A stretch of 64,000 nucleotides of DNA, from positions 85,555,950-85,619,949 of the forward strand of contig OZ026518.1 in assembly GCA_964019695.1 (NCBI GenBank). Reading direction: 5' to 3'. Shown here in pieces: positions 44,891-56,503 of the stretch. This stretch comes from Loripinus fragilis (Eukaryota; Mollusca; Bivalvia; Lucinida; Lucinidae). A program made the translations under genes and the position numbers. Each line of letters opens with the position of its first letter. Position 1 is the first letter of the stretch. The notes beneath the pieces were generated by a model, which had not been told where the DNA came from, did not search any database, and saw only the letters and a program-made list of their open reading frames with translations.

Positions 44891-46790
44891 CTAGTTTATA
44901 TAAGAAATTCTGTTATCTGAGTCTAAACTGTTTGCAAATGGCATCAATCGCTGCTAGCAGCGCCCTAGATAAGCTTTTGGGTCAATTGGATATTTACGCA
45001 ACCTGGTTATCCTCAATTGCGTACTTGCAAAAACAATTGCGTATTTTCATATTTTTTACGCCGCGTTTTTTATTTTTCTGTGATTACACCTTTTCTTATT
45101 GCAGGAAGCCATCGGGAATGTGCTTGCATATTTATTCACTCCCATCGTCTGCCTTTCTAAAGTATCAAACTCGCGGATTTTATTATACCTGAAGCAAATC
45201 TCACCCCCTTTGTTGACATTCGAGCGTGTAAACTTTGCAAAGTTTCAGTGTTTTTCCGCGAAATACTGGACTGCGCACCGATATTTTCATAAAACTGGAG
45301 TATATTGCGCGCTCGCTAGTAAAAATAAAATCAATACCCGACTGGCATTTGTTTATTAGCCGAATGGAAACGAAATGGACCAAATGATACGCAATGACAT
45401 CGCATATACCGATCGTTAGAATTGCTTTTCGGTACGCACACATTTAATTTTAATTGCTTTTTTGATGATTTTAATTGCGTATTCACGCAAATACGCTGCT
45501 TATCTAGGGTGCTGTGCTAGCAATAGTTTAAACGTATTTCAAAGGCGGGCCAGTTCGTATGGGTTTGGTGCTCGAGTCACTCTTGAAACTTGCATGCAAA
45601 CAAACAAATCCTCTAAAAACAAGTGTTCATAATCCATTCAACGCAACAACAGCGATAATTGGATTGGAAAGCCTGTGAACGATTATCGGTTATTGATAGA
45701 TTGAATGTTTATTGAATGACGCATGCCCGCCTTGAGTGTGTCCGAAATAATCCTGCTTACTGAAATTTCACGAAAAGTGGCCTAATAAATATATTTTTTA
45801 TTTTCTTTCTCTGAAGATCATTTTTATCTTTACAAACACTGTAGACCCTGATGAAATGTCACATTAAGCTGCATTTCATCCGGGTCTTCACTGTGTTCAA
45901 ACACCAGTACGTAAAATTTTAGTACTTATTGCATGTGTGAATGCTCTGCCCCAGACAAGACTGTGCGGATGCAAAGGGTCGTCTGAACGTTCACTGTTCA
46001 CACATGCGAGACACAGACTGATGAGACTGTGCAGGCCTACAAGCTCGTTAGAGCATTCGCTGCTTGCATACACCCACTAAGGACGTAGATGCCCGGGGTA
46101 GATGATGATTCAGGCAAAACATAACACTTCTAGACCCATTAGATAGATAAATTGCGTTTTTCCATGAGTCTTTTGCATCTTAAAATAACTGAAATAAATG
46201 TATTTTGGTAGCCTCCGGTCGGGTGCAGTACTGTTGCTGTTTTCGATCTGGGTACTGCTGGAAAGCCATAGCCATTGGATTATTCATTTATGTGTGCAGA
46301 CGCAGCTATCTAGACGGGTTATAGGCTTAGGTTTTTATTTTAAATAATAAGTTATTTATTTTCATGCAGGAATCATTAACTACAATGCAAAATGTATTAA
46401 TCATTAGCCTCAATGCAAACATGTATAAATACAAGTTTGGTCTCACCCAACCCAAACACTACTGTGGGTACTAAAAAGAACTGTCTCATTGAGAATTCAA
46501 AATTATTTGGCCGAAATTGTCACAGAGTGACCTGTACAGTAAAACCAAAAATAAATTTGATCTGTTGTAAAAATTGGCCTCTTTTGTACCAATAAAGGAG
46601 ATTTTAATCCAATCTTTACCCTTTGTATCCCAGAAACCCCTAAACAGATTAAATGCCTGACACTGCAGCATTTCATCTGGGTCTATACTGTTTGCTATTA
46701 GTCAAAATCCATCTTCAGGGAAAGAAATACAAAAATTATGGGCAAATTATATTATTATAACCTACACTGCAAAGCTAAAGTGTAACCTAA
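44891..46790. other. Non-coding; hairpin at 45832-45896
   Basis: 45832-45896 is a hairpin of the AAACA(G/C)TG(C/T)AGACC series with a GATGAAATGTC inner stem, shared with 12707. 46655-46700 is a half-copy of the same. Two splice-like acceptors near 45100 and 43194 have no protein support. No gene is called. Confidence 0.55.
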
Positions 46791-46798
46791 CACCATCT

Positions 46799-46960
46799 AG
46801 GAGCTGCTGTGGTGTAGTGAATAAGTCACTTGCTTTGTAAACCAGGGTCGCAGGTTCGACCCCGGTTTCACCAGTCTGTCGGATGAGACTTCAAGCCATG
46901 GCCCCGTCTCCATATGACCTTAGCTGTTGGTGGGACTTTAAACACAACATAATAACCAAA
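46799..46960 (+). mobile_element. tRNA-headed SINE
   Basis: The head has GCTGTGGTGTAGTGAATAAG (A-box region), CTTGCTTTGTAAACCAG (anticodon-arm-like) and GCAGGTTCGACCCCGG (B box). The body ends GCTGTTGGTGGGACTTTAAA then CACAACATAATAACCAAAC. The tail wording (gggac-gt-taaa) is like that of the other SINEs here. Confidence 0.75.
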
Positions 46961-47103
46961 CACCATTTTGGTGGCAGCTTAACTACCGCTGATATTAGTG
47001 TAACTTTTTAGCCACATCGTAAAATAAGTTAAGTTTGATTGTATTGAGCCAGAGAATATCTGCAACAGTAACAGGTAGAAATGTTTACTACAGGAGAAAT
47101 AGA

Positions 47104-47128
47104 GTTAGGGTTAGGGCTAGGGTTAGGA
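47104..47128. repeat. Short interstitial telomere-like repeat
   Basis: GTTAGGGTTAGGGCTAGGGT, TAGG: four TTAGGG-type units, one with a substitution. TTAGGG is the usual animal telomere unit in molluscs. Confidence 0.85.
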
Positions 47129-47129
47129 A

Positions 47130-48625
47130 TAGTGGGTCGCCTCCCTTTTTACCATACGGTAAGGGTTTGCATTAGGGTTTCTATGGCTTTCACATGTACT
47201 TAAATAAATCTTGTTCATGCGGTTTATTATATTTAGCACATGCATTATTTCTCTGTGTATGAAGTAGGAGGGATATTATCATATAGTTTGGTGCCGTCTT
47301 TGCTTCCATTCAATTGTCTGTCCCATTTTTTTGTCTGCCCGAAAACATATCTCGGTACCTATTGGTCAGATTTGATGGGTTCTTTGTTTAAATGGTTAGT
47401 ATTATGGACAGTTGATATACTATAAGTTTTGTCCAAATCAACTTCTAAACACTTGTGTCTTGACCTATGGGCAATTATGATACAAAAAATAGGTCAAATA
47501 AAAAGATAAGTGTGTTTCGGTTACCAGGTCCGAACATTTTAGGTGGGGAAAGCACTCATTATTTTGTGTTGCCTGCGAAGCATGGTTGACAGATATGGAT
47601 CATGTCTCTGTCGGTGTCGGCATCGTCCGCATTGTCACACTTTAGGTTTCCAATCCATAACTCTTGAAATGATGCATCAATTTCATTCAAACGTTATAGA
47701 AGGGTCAAGCATCATAAAATACAAGTATGAAAGGGGGGTAATCCCCAAAATTTTGAATGAGTTATGGCCCTTTTTTAACATATATTTTGGCTAAATTGTG
47801 GAATTGTGGTTTCAGATCAATAACTTTTGAAGGGATGCAACTATTTCATTCAAATTTTACAGAAGTGTACAGCATCATAAAATACAGGCTAAGTTCAAAT
47901 TAAAGGGGTCATTCGCAAACTTTTGACCCCCTATCCTCCCCCAACAAGTTTTTCAAAACATGGTCATGGTTTTTATCAAATTACATTTAATCACAAATGC
48001 AGCAACATGTTAGCAAATGTTTTGCCCGTGGAACCCTACCCCTGACCATGGGCGTGGGGTCCTAAGGTCTAAATTCACTTTTTTCAGAACATGGTCATGT
48101 TGTATATCAAATTAAATTGAATCACGAATGCAGCAACATGGTAGAAAATATTTTGCCAGCCGTTTATTTTTAGCTAACCTGATTCTTTTGCTCAAGGTGA
48201 ATCATTGTCTCATTGAGATTGGATTTGGTCCAGCATGCACCCCAGGGGGGGATTCTTTGATAGTCTCGTACATACGTAGGCTCAGGGTCATTTTTTTGGG
48301 TTCAAAATTTTAAATTTCAATATTGGGGGAGGGGGGGGGGGGAGTTGTCAATAAAATGAATACTTTTTAGGGTATAAAGATTTTGTGGATATTTTTTTGG
48401 TTCATCTAGGGGTCATTTCTATGCATTTTAGGGTCTTTTCTTAAGGTCAAGGTACAGAATGGGGGATATTTCTTGGGGTTGCTAAAATTTTAAATACTTT
48501 TTTTTGGGAGCATGAAATTCCTGATATATCTATGGGGTGAAGGGTAGATGCTGGGCCCGAGCCTACATACGAAGAAAAATGGGGAGTACCCCCCCTCCCC
48601 CCGGGCATGTCCCGTGAGTCTGTCA
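47130..48625. other. Non-coding dispersed repeats
   Basis: 47575-47790 and 47800-47920 share TCCATAACTCTTGAA / AATAACTTTTGAAG, ATTTCATTCAAA and AGCATCATAAAATACA, a diverged tandem pair of about 170 bp. 47940-48140 has another pair (ACATGGTCATG, AATGCAGCAACATG). 48240-48600 contains G-runs and CCGGGCATGTCCCG. No gene is supported. Confidence 0.6.
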
Positions 48626-48629
48626 TCCG

Positions 48630-49560
48630 TAAACTTTAAAAGACATCTCCCGAACAACTGGTCCAAATTTAAAATAATTTCACATGAATGTTCCCCATAA
48701 TGCCCTCTACCAAAATTGCATAAATGGTTATACACCGCTGAAGACATGGGCTGCCAGAGCTCTAGAGAAGAAATCTTTTAAACAAAATCTCCTTCTGAAC
48801 CACTGGTCCAATTTCAAATCAATTTCACAGAATTGTTCCTATTGATGTCCTCTACCAAAATTGCACAACTGGTTCTGGTGCATAGAACAAAAGGGCCACC
48901 AGAGTATCAGATAAGAAATATCTTTAAACATCATCTCGCCCTGAACCACTGGTCTAAATTCAAAATAATTTCACAGAATTGTTCCTTATAATGCCCCTTA
49001 CCAAAAATGTACAAATGGTTCCACTCTGCTAAGCAACAAGGACTCTGGACAGAGCTTTATATATGAAGTATCTTTAAACTCTATCTCCTCCTGAACCACT
49101 TGTCCAAGTTCAAAATAATTTCACAGTATTATTTCACATGAAGACGTCTACCAAAATTGCACAAATAGTACCACTTGGCCAAATAAAGGGGCCACCAGAG
49201 CACTTGTTAAGACATGTCTTTAAACGACTTCTCCACCAGAGTCTCTGTTCCAATTCAAAACAATTTCACATAATTGTTCTTCATGATTTCCTCTACTAAA
49301 ATTGCACACATGGTTTTGCTCCGCCGAACTAAAGGGCTGCCAGAGCTCTAGATTAGAAATATCTTTAACCACATCCCATCCTGAACCGATGGTCCAAATT
49401 TAAAATAATTTCTCAGAATCGCTCCACATAATGCCATCTACCAAAATTGCACAAATGGATTGCTCTGCCTAACAAAAGGGCCGTCACAGTTCTAGACAAG
49501 AATTGTCTTTAAATGACATCTCTTTAACCACTGGTCCAAAGTCAACCACACAAGAAGCTG
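48630..49560. repeat. ~146-bp tandem repeat, about 6.4 units
   Basis: Each unit holds CTTTAAAC-ACATCTCC, TGAACCACTGGTCCAA, TTCAAAATAATTTCACAGAA, CTCTACCAAAATTGCACAAA and GGGCCACCAGAGC. The CCAAAATTGCA-type marks are at about 48711, 48855, 49001, 49150, 49296 and 49441. Divergence between units is moderate. It is not coding. Confidence 0.93.
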
Positions 49561-49604
49561 AAAACGCTAGCTCGTTTGATAGGTATCACCTATTTATTTC
49601 ATAT

Positions 49605-49910
49605 TATTGCATGGTTTGCCGGACGTGACGTTGCAAAGCACACGGCACGAGGTAATAGTGCATGGCTTACGGGAAGTGACGTCAGAACGTCAAGTAATTT
49701 CGCATGATCCATCCTTATAACTTCAATGGTTTAAATGGTATAAAATGACAGAAAATGCATAACATACATTTATTTTATTATAAAACAATTGTTGACTTAT
49801 GTTTCCGTAGACATGGAGTGCCGCGTCGGTCAATATGACGTTTATTGTTCAATAATACTCCATGTCCACCTCAACATAAGTCAATAATTGTATATTATCA
49901 AATGAGTTCC
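49605..49910. mobile_element. Dispersed repeat plus palindrome, copy 3
   Basis: 49610-49710 repeats 36085-36205. 49755-49905 is a third copy of the ATTGACTTATGT-GTAGACATGGAG palindrome. Its left arm is shortened (GGAGTG runs directly into CCGCGTCGG), i.e. an internal deletion relative to 41698-41868. Confidence 0.8.
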
Positions 49911-50573
49911 CGCCAAGCTAGTGCGCGCACAGACAGCACGAGCAGGCGGGAAAATTGTAAGGGTGGATTTTATTAAATATTAGAAGATTTATGGCTAGAA
50001 CGGACAACTCAGAAATAAAAGTCCCAAGAATCTAGGGTAAAACATACAAATACGTATAAAAGCACACAATATGCACATTACGGTCCAGTCAATATCTACA
50101 CAAATAGAGGTCAAATGAGGGAAATATCCAATAATGAACTTTGCCTCTCCGATTTAGGCGCAAAATGAATATTCTAACATCATACCTCTACGCGAAAACA
50201 AGCAAGGCATACGTATTATCCAAATTGGCGGGTAACATTATTTACCAAGCTGTAACAATGAGAAAAAGGGCAAGTGACAGGGGTTGCATTTTAAGTCTCA
50301 CCGGAGGTACTGTGCTTTGGCATTGAGCAAGGCACTTTATCTTCTGCTTTGTACTGGTTCAACCAAATTGAAGGAAGACCCGGACCAACATGACTGGGAC
50401 GTAAAGAATCAAATGAAAAAAAGAAAGGATGCTAGATATCAAAATATGTCTGAACTTTGATGCTCACTTTTTATTTTATGCAAGAAATATGGTCCACATA
50501 CGTGTAATCTTCATTAATGAACTTTCTCGATTATGTTTTAAGTCAAGATGTGCACATTGGATCAATCAGAATA
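49911..50573. other. Non-coding; partial SINE tail
   Basis: 50380-50415 (ACCAACATGACTGGGACGTA, AAGAATCAAATG) resembles the SINE tail at 10725-10760. A tRNA-like head is not clear. The rest is unassigned. Confidence 0.5.
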
Positions 50574-50812
50574 TGAGCCGCGACGTGTGATTTCCAACAA
50601 TGTGGCATTTTGATAGGTGTAGACTCAGACGAGCCTGCGCAGCCTCCTTTTAAGCTTAGAAACTACAAATTGTGTTAAGTCAGTAGCTTAACAGTCATAT
50701 AATATTCAAACGACTAGCAAAGGCTCTGATCAGACTGCGCGTATGCGCAGGCTGATCTGAGGCTTTGCTAGTCGCACATATAACATTGTTGGAAATCTTG
50801 TGTCAAGGCTCA
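50574..50812. mobile_element. MITE family A, copy 2
   Basis: It starts TGAGCCGCGACGTGTGATTT and ends GGAAATCTTGTGTCAAGGCTCA. The inner hairpin is GATCAGACTGCGCG / TATGCGCAGGCTGATC (about 50731-50760). Confidence 0.9.
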
Positions 50813-52086
50813 ATTATAATCTAATATCCTTCCGCTGTACCGGTAGTTAACAATGCAAATCAAGAAGTGATGCAAATCCAAAGATATCGACTAAAACATA
50901 CTACTAATAAGCAACTTATGCTAAAGTGCATGACCCACTCCTTCTAGAAGTTTTTTTAATTCTATTGCTGACAATATTTGCAAATACATGTACTTTCTGC
51001 TGAAAACAGGCATGACTTGTCGATCCTGATTTGCATCCAAATTTTGACACTCTGCTGGTATATTTAAAGTGTATGCTGACGATCTATCACGAAACGTTAT
51101 TGATCAGTCAGGCTGGTTACTTGATAAAGTGATTTTGATAATCACTATACTGAGTGTTGTTTTTTCCCACCAAAATCTTAATCAATTGTCAGAGTGATAT
51201 GTCGAATCACTTGAAACACTTCAAATATTTATCTGTCGCTGAACTGTAGTTGATACACATTCTAAGCATCACTGCAAATTTGTTAATACCTGAATATATC
51301 GGTTTCATAAACTACGAGTAGATGGCAAGAATTTTGAAGTAAAATGGTTTCTTTGATTTTTGAGTCATGGTAGAGCCCATGTTTCAAGTGTTTGGTGGAT
51401 TTTTTTTTATTTTATCTTTATAATTAAGTACATATGCTACTAAATACTTCCTATATTGAAATATTTTCAATACTTTGCATACAGCTTGTTTTATGCATGG
51501 ACTATCCATTTATGAAATAAAAAGAATATGTCACCGTGCTTATTTTTTCAGAATCTCATATTGAAGTTGACAGCATTTGACCAATTTTCTAGAAATATAA
51601 AATTATAACACTAGTCCTAATTATCGAGCTAAAACGGTTGTAATCTTCAGCCAGCTTCTTTCTTTTAACTTAAATTACTGCCCATTACCTCAAACTTTTA
51701 AGAAAATGTGCATGTTTACTTGTTATCCCATGCTGTGACAAGATACTGCATGATATATTTTGGCAATTCGTCGAAAAATGGAATTGGTTTTTAGAATAAA
51801 TCATGTATTAAAAAATCTGATATTTAAAATCTTGAAAATTTATTTTTAATTCATGGACTATTATAATACCTTTCAGAAAAAAAAAAAGAATAAAAATCTG
51901 GGGTCACCGAACTAATTCTCTTTCTAGAGGGCCAAATTTAACCCCACCCCCATAGGTTTCATGCGTAATTCAATATAAAAGTTCGGGGATGACCATTTCG
52001 GTCGTTTTGATGATGCCATTTTGTTAGTATATGAAGTAATTTAGCATTAAAATGTTAAAAAAGAAAGAAAAAACACACTGAAAATA
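50813..52086. other. Non-coding, nothing recognised
   Basis: AT-rich sequence without supported genes or repeats. Confidence 0.45.
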
Positions 52087-52087
52087 T

Positions 52088-52158
52088 GTGCGCATCCGGG
52101 AATCGATCCTGGTCCTCTGGCTTTGCAGCCGGACACGCTAACCACTAGGCCACGAGGT
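52088..52158 (-). ncRNA. tRNA-like sequence, probably pseudogene
   Basis: The minus strand starts GACCTCGTGGCCTAGTGGTTAG (acceptor and D arm, A box), then CCGGCTGCAAAGCCAG (anticodon arm with GCA, imperfect stem and short loop), then CCAGGATCGATTCCCGG (T arm, B box). The final acceptor strand ATGCGCA cannot pair with GACCTCG, so a functional tRNA is unlikely. Confidence 0.65.
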
Positions 52159-52920
52159 CAGGTCGTGCGCCGCTCGAAATAACCATAGAAATAGTATAGA
52201 CTCGGCCACTATCGTATTCTTAACCAGGGTTATTGTGTACGTCGTTTGATTTCGACTGAGCTACATATATCTGTCTTTAGTGCTGAGACGATCAGTTCTG
52301 AAAAGATGTCCATAGATATTTCGAACACACTTTTATTAGTTATTTTGTGAAGAAAATGTCGGAACACCGATATGACATAAGAATATCGGAAGCTGTGTTG
52401 ATCCGAATCCGTTAAGGGTCGAAAGACAGGACCCAGACAACGTTCCCCGTTTGCAGACGCGGGAAAGGTGCGCATTGGAAATAGCCGCATATGTCTTTAA
52501 ACAAACGATACATGTACGCGCTGGCGTTAAGCCCGTATGCGCACCCCTAAACATCAGAGGGATCAGAGCAAAACGTCAGCAATATACGTTCTTTAAAGCT
52601 TAACAATGAGTTATTTTAGACGCCTAGAAACTTGAGCAGACATGTTAGCTAAATGATGGCGACAGCTGGCCTTAAAACAAAACATTGGGTGAGACATTTC
52701 AGAAATAATCTATAGCTTTTTATTTAAAACTTTGCAACAGATTGCTTAGAAAAACCTCCCGAATGCGTAATATTCTCATTGATTGAATAAAGAGTTTTCA
52801 AAATATTTGCGCAATGACTAATTTCTTGTTACTTACAATTACAGTCCTGCTGAACTGCAACACGATGCGAGCATTTCTCCAGTAAGTGATACATGTTTAA
52901 CACTTCTACATCATATTGCT
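52159..52920. other. Non-coding, nothing recognised
   Basis: The frames at 52230-52554 on the minus strand have no domain or context. Confidence 0.45.
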
Positions 52921-52921
52921 A

Positions 52922-53160
52922 TGAACCAGTGCATGAGATTTCCAACAATGTGGTATGTGCGACCAGCAAAGCCTCAGATCAGCCTGCGCATACGCGCAGT
53001 CTGACCAGAGCCTTTGCTAGTCGCTTGAGGATTCTATACTTGTTAAGCTACTGACTGAACATCATTTGGAGTTTCTAAGCTTAAAAGGAGGCTGTAGAGG
53101 CTCGTCCGAGTCTACACTTGTCCAAATGTCAAATTGTTGCAAATCACATGCCACGGCTCA
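52922..53160. mobile_element. MITE family A, copy 3
   Basis: It starts TGAACCAGTGCATGAGATTTCC and ends GCAAATCACATGCCACGGCTCA. The inner hairpin AGATCAGCCTGCGCATACGC / GCAGTCTG is on the left side. It is inverted relative to the copy at 50574. Confidence 0.88.
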
Positions 53161-53235
53161 TATATATTCTGCAGATCAATACTATCGAAAAGAGCAAACC
53201 TTTTAAAGCAGTTTCAATGTCACATCTAGACTGGC

Positions 53236-53450
53236 TCCAGTCCTTAAAACAATTTTTCATCAATGTGCCATATCATATACATGTAGCTAGTCTTACTCTG
53301 ATGGCTCTGCTTAAAAACAGAGCCAATAGAGTAAGATCATACACTTGTAGCTAGCCTTACTCTGATGGCTCTGTTTTAAAACGGAGCCATCAGAGTAAGA
53401 CTAGCTACAAGTATATGATATGACACATTGATGAAAAATGTTTTAAGAAC
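53236..53450. repeat. Nested palindrome with two hairpin lobes
   Basis: The outer arms TTTTTCATCAATGTGCCATA ... CTAGTCTTACTCTGATGGCTCTG pair with CAGAGTAAGACTAGCTACAA ... GTGACACATTGATGAAAAAT-like sequence. Inside, TTACTCTGATGGCTCTG followed by CAGAGCCAATAGAGTAA, and again TTACTCTGATGGCTCTGTTT followed by AAACGGAGCCATCAGAGTAA, give two consecutive inner hairpins. One arm has been duplicated. Confidence 0.88.
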
Positions 53451-53579
53451 AGGGGCCAGTCTATGTCACACCAAGTCCAGTGATAGATCAGCTTCCACCA
53501 AATATGGTGTAAAGTTACACTTATTAAAACATAGTTTTCTCAGTAACCACTATGCCAATTGAAGTAAAATTTGGGCCTC

Positions 53580-53815
53580 GTCACGACAAAACCTGTCTTC
53601 GGGGTTTCCGACAAAGCGAAACTCAAACCATTCTCCTCAGCTACAGAGACTAGCTAGAAAATTGAAATTTTGCTCATAGGAAGTCTAGATATGATACTTT
53701 CCAATCAGTGAATAACAAAGGCGCTGATCAGACTGCGCGGATGCGCAGGCTGGTCTGCGCCTTTGTTGTTCGCAAACCACCGAAGACAAGTTTTCTCGCG
53801 TCGCGGCCCATTTCA
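53580..53815. mobile_element. MITE with AACAAAGGCGCTGATCAGAC hairpin
   Basis: The ends (CCTCGTCACGACAAAACCTGTC and the complement of GACAAGTTTTCTCGCGTCGCGG) pair loosely. The core hairpin at 53711-53770 is near-perfect. A relative with the same CTGATCAGACTGCGCGGATG core and GCGCGTCGCCG-type ends is at about 61605-61855. Confidence 0.78.
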
Positions 53816-54409
53816 TATGAAGACTCCTTATGATAGGTAAGCCAAAATTGATCTGGTCACATGATCAAGATGGCCACCACACCCATACATGGTCAAACAC
53901 TTTAAATATCTTGTTCTCTGGAACCAAAAGGCCAATGACCTTGAGACTTGGTATGTAGCTTTGGGGATGTCGGCCCTACCAGGCTCGTATAAGTGATGAA
54001 TCTAGCTTGACCTTGACCTACTTTATGGCAAAGTCAAATTAGATTCCTAATGCATTTATATGAGAAAATCTTTAAATTTTCATTTTTCTTTAACTGTTTA
54101 AGCCTAGATCATAATACTTTCTAGAAATGTTTAATGTAATGAGACATCTATTTTATATAAGCACCAAATGTCAAGCTGACCTGTGATCTTTTATCAAATG
54201 CCACTCATTTGAACTGCCACATACCTATCTTAACATTGGTTTCAGAGAAATCACTGGGCTGTCTGGTGGAGTTTTCATTAGATTGTTTTAGGTCATTTGA
54301 CCAAAATGGCTTCAACCCACATATATGTGAAAACAGAATATGTTTTATCATAAGCGGTAGTTAACCTTGGCCTATTTTAACATTATAAAATAGCTCAGTT
54401 GAGCGCCTC
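53816..54409. other. Non-coding; GGTCAAGGTC-type repeat
   Basis: 53860-54010 has TTGACCTTGACCTACTTT and TTGTTCTCTGGAACCAAAAGGC, typical of the 12130/18440 repeat style. No gene is supported. Confidence 0.5.
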
Positions 54410-55013
54410 ATGACCTTCAGGTCCTGTAGTTTGGTAATGTCAGACAGCGCTCTGGTTTTGGTAACAAATATCACTGATAACAAGTCATTTGAAGCAGCAT
54501 CACAAAGCATGTTTGGGTATGAAACACTGGAGCTATAAGAGACACTGTTGCCTGGTCCTGTATTATTTTCTAAAGTACGGTACCAATCCCTGGAGACTTA
54601 AAGGTGGAAAAACATATGCGATAATACTAGTCCATGTCAAAGAAAAGTGTTGACTGCAACTGCATTATAGTCTGGTGTATATGACACACATTTAGAAAGC
54701 TTTTGATTATCCTTAGATGCAAATAGGTCAATGTCACAAACCCCTAACTTTTCTTAAATAATGTTAGACAGTTCATCTGACAATAACCATTCCCGGTCAA
54801 AATTCCTGGATAACTTTTCAGCAATAGAGGTATCTTTCCCTGGAATGTGAAAAGCTGATATCCAGATCTTTCTGGTCATAGACCATTCCCATATTTCTTC
54901 AGTCAGCCAGTTAAGCTCCACTTCCGACCACCTCGTTTGGATAAGTACTTAATTGCAACATCATTGTCAAGAAATAACCTTACAGGAACGTCACGAATAT
55001 TGTCACAAAAATG

Positions 55014-55382
55014 TTAAAGAACATGACTCAAATAAGCCTTAGACCAAATCCCACTGACTGTAGATAAATTGGAGTTGTTAATAGCACCCCAAACTGTCAA
55101 AGACCTGTCAGATTCAATTACAATGTCTGGAGTTTTCTGATAAGGCTTATCTGCAGACCTTACATTTGAAATCCAACACTTAACACAATCAAAACCTTCT
55201 GTAGAAAGTGACATTTCTGAATCAAAATTACCACAAACTCCTTTAAGAGCAGCGTCTTTCTCTATTTCAAGTGGTTTATCAAACAATGGGGCATATTGAA
55301 CACCTGGTTCACTAGCCGCCATTTTACCAATAAGTTTGGCCAAATCTCTGATAGAAATGTTATCACTGCATAGAATGATCAA
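55014..55382 (-). pseudogene. DIRS-like RNase H-region fragment
   Basis: A 122-residue fragment with IRDLAKLIGKMAASEPGVQY, KTPDIVIESDRSLTVWGAIN and GIWSKAYLSHVL. The D-x-x-x-E-S-D-x-S-x-x-x-W-G-A block fits the RNase H domain of DIRS elements. Upstream sequence of the same element (INFVSMTIRLTPEKAEDIVKL, about 55380-55445) is in another frame. Downstream pieces reach about 54410. Confidence 0.78.
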
Positions 55383-55454
55383 ACAAGTTTAACAATATCT
55401 TCAGCTTTTTCAGGTGTAAGCCTAATCGTCATTGACACAAAGTTAATAATAAAT

Positions 55455-55652
55455 TGAGCCATGACATGTGATTTCCAACAATGTAGACTCAGACAAGCCT
55501 GTATAGCTTCCTTTTAAGCTTAGAAACTCGAAATGCTGTTCAGTTCGTAGCTAGCTAAACACTAATATATTATGCAAGCGACAAGCAAAAGCTCTGCTGA
55601 GGCTTTGCTGGTCGCACATACCACATTGTTGGAAATCGCATGTCACGGCTCA
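55455..55652. mobile_element. MITE family A, copy 4, inside the DIRS element
   Basis: It starts TGAGCCATGACATGTGATTT and ends GGAAATCGCATGTCACGGCTCA. Minus-strand DIRS coding sequence is recognisable right up to both edges (KSVIFPTQ before, FIINFVSM after), so the MITE inserted later. Confidence 0.9.
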
Positions 55653-56026
55653 ATTCATTGTGTTGGAAAAATAACAGATTTTTCTGGATGTACAGTAAAA
55701 ACCTAAACTATCAACCCGTTTGACAGTCTCAAAATATTATCTGCACAATCTTCCTTAGTGTCACCTTCTAAGAGACTGTCATCAATATACGACACATTAT
55801 TATGCCCGCTTTTCCAAAGAGATTAGAAAGCGGGTTTTATTATCTTGGTATAAACCCGAGGCGCGGAAGATAAACCATTTGCTACGGCTGAAAAACAAGC
55901 CATCCTTGACTTTCAACAGAGACAGGAATTGAAAAATAAGCTTGTTTTAGGTCAATACAGCCAAAAATGCAGTTAGGAGTAACGATAGTGAAGGCAGATT
56001 TCAAAGACTCCATAATGAAATGCAAC

Positions 56027-56503
56027 TTATCTATTCTTAAGATTAAGTATTAGTCTGTAAGAACCATCTCGTTTAGGTCTAAGAAAAATGGATGACACAC
56101 AGTTTACTTCATCTCTAGTAAAAGGGCGAATAACATGCGCACTCATAAGTTTATACATTTCTCGAGACATCACAATTCCTTCAGTAGAATTAAAAACAAT
56201 TTGTCTTTTTGTCAAACTTCTAGGTGCAACTTCCTCAAATTTAATGTCATTTCCAAATTGAACTATATTTACATGTAACACCCAATTATCAGAGGTAATA
56301 TCGTCCCAATCAGAAAAATGTGAGGAATTTTTTCCACCTACAAAGTTATGAGGTAAAGTTTTAAGACAAAAAAAAATCTTAGCTGACACAGCACTTACTT
56401 TATTGTCTTTATACATGTTTGGAATCAGTCTACACGATAGTTTGTTCATTGTCGAAAAAGTACTTGTCATGTACTGACATACTGCGTACTTTCTAAGTGC
56501 CAC
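56027..56503 (-). pseudogene. DIRS-like RT, N-terminal fragment
   Basis: A 158-residue open fragment ending ILNLKNR before TAA. W-x-x-ITSD-x-WVL and the block S-S-I-F-L-x-P-K-R-D-G are DIRS RT hallmarks. The reading frame continues after a frameshift at about 56015-56027 as HFIMESLKSAFTIVTPNC, CIDLKQAYFSIPV (to about 55870) and, after more damage, YIDDSLLEGDTKEDCADN (about 55795-55730). The copy cannot give an active enzyme. Confidence 0.8.

Noticed and set aside
44758..45192. 144-residue plus-strand frame
   Set aside because: First third is the C-rich minisatellite; the remainder has no domain.
52088..52158. Functional tRNA gene
   Set aside because: Acceptor arm cannot pair and the anticodon stem is imperfect; kept only as tRNA-like.
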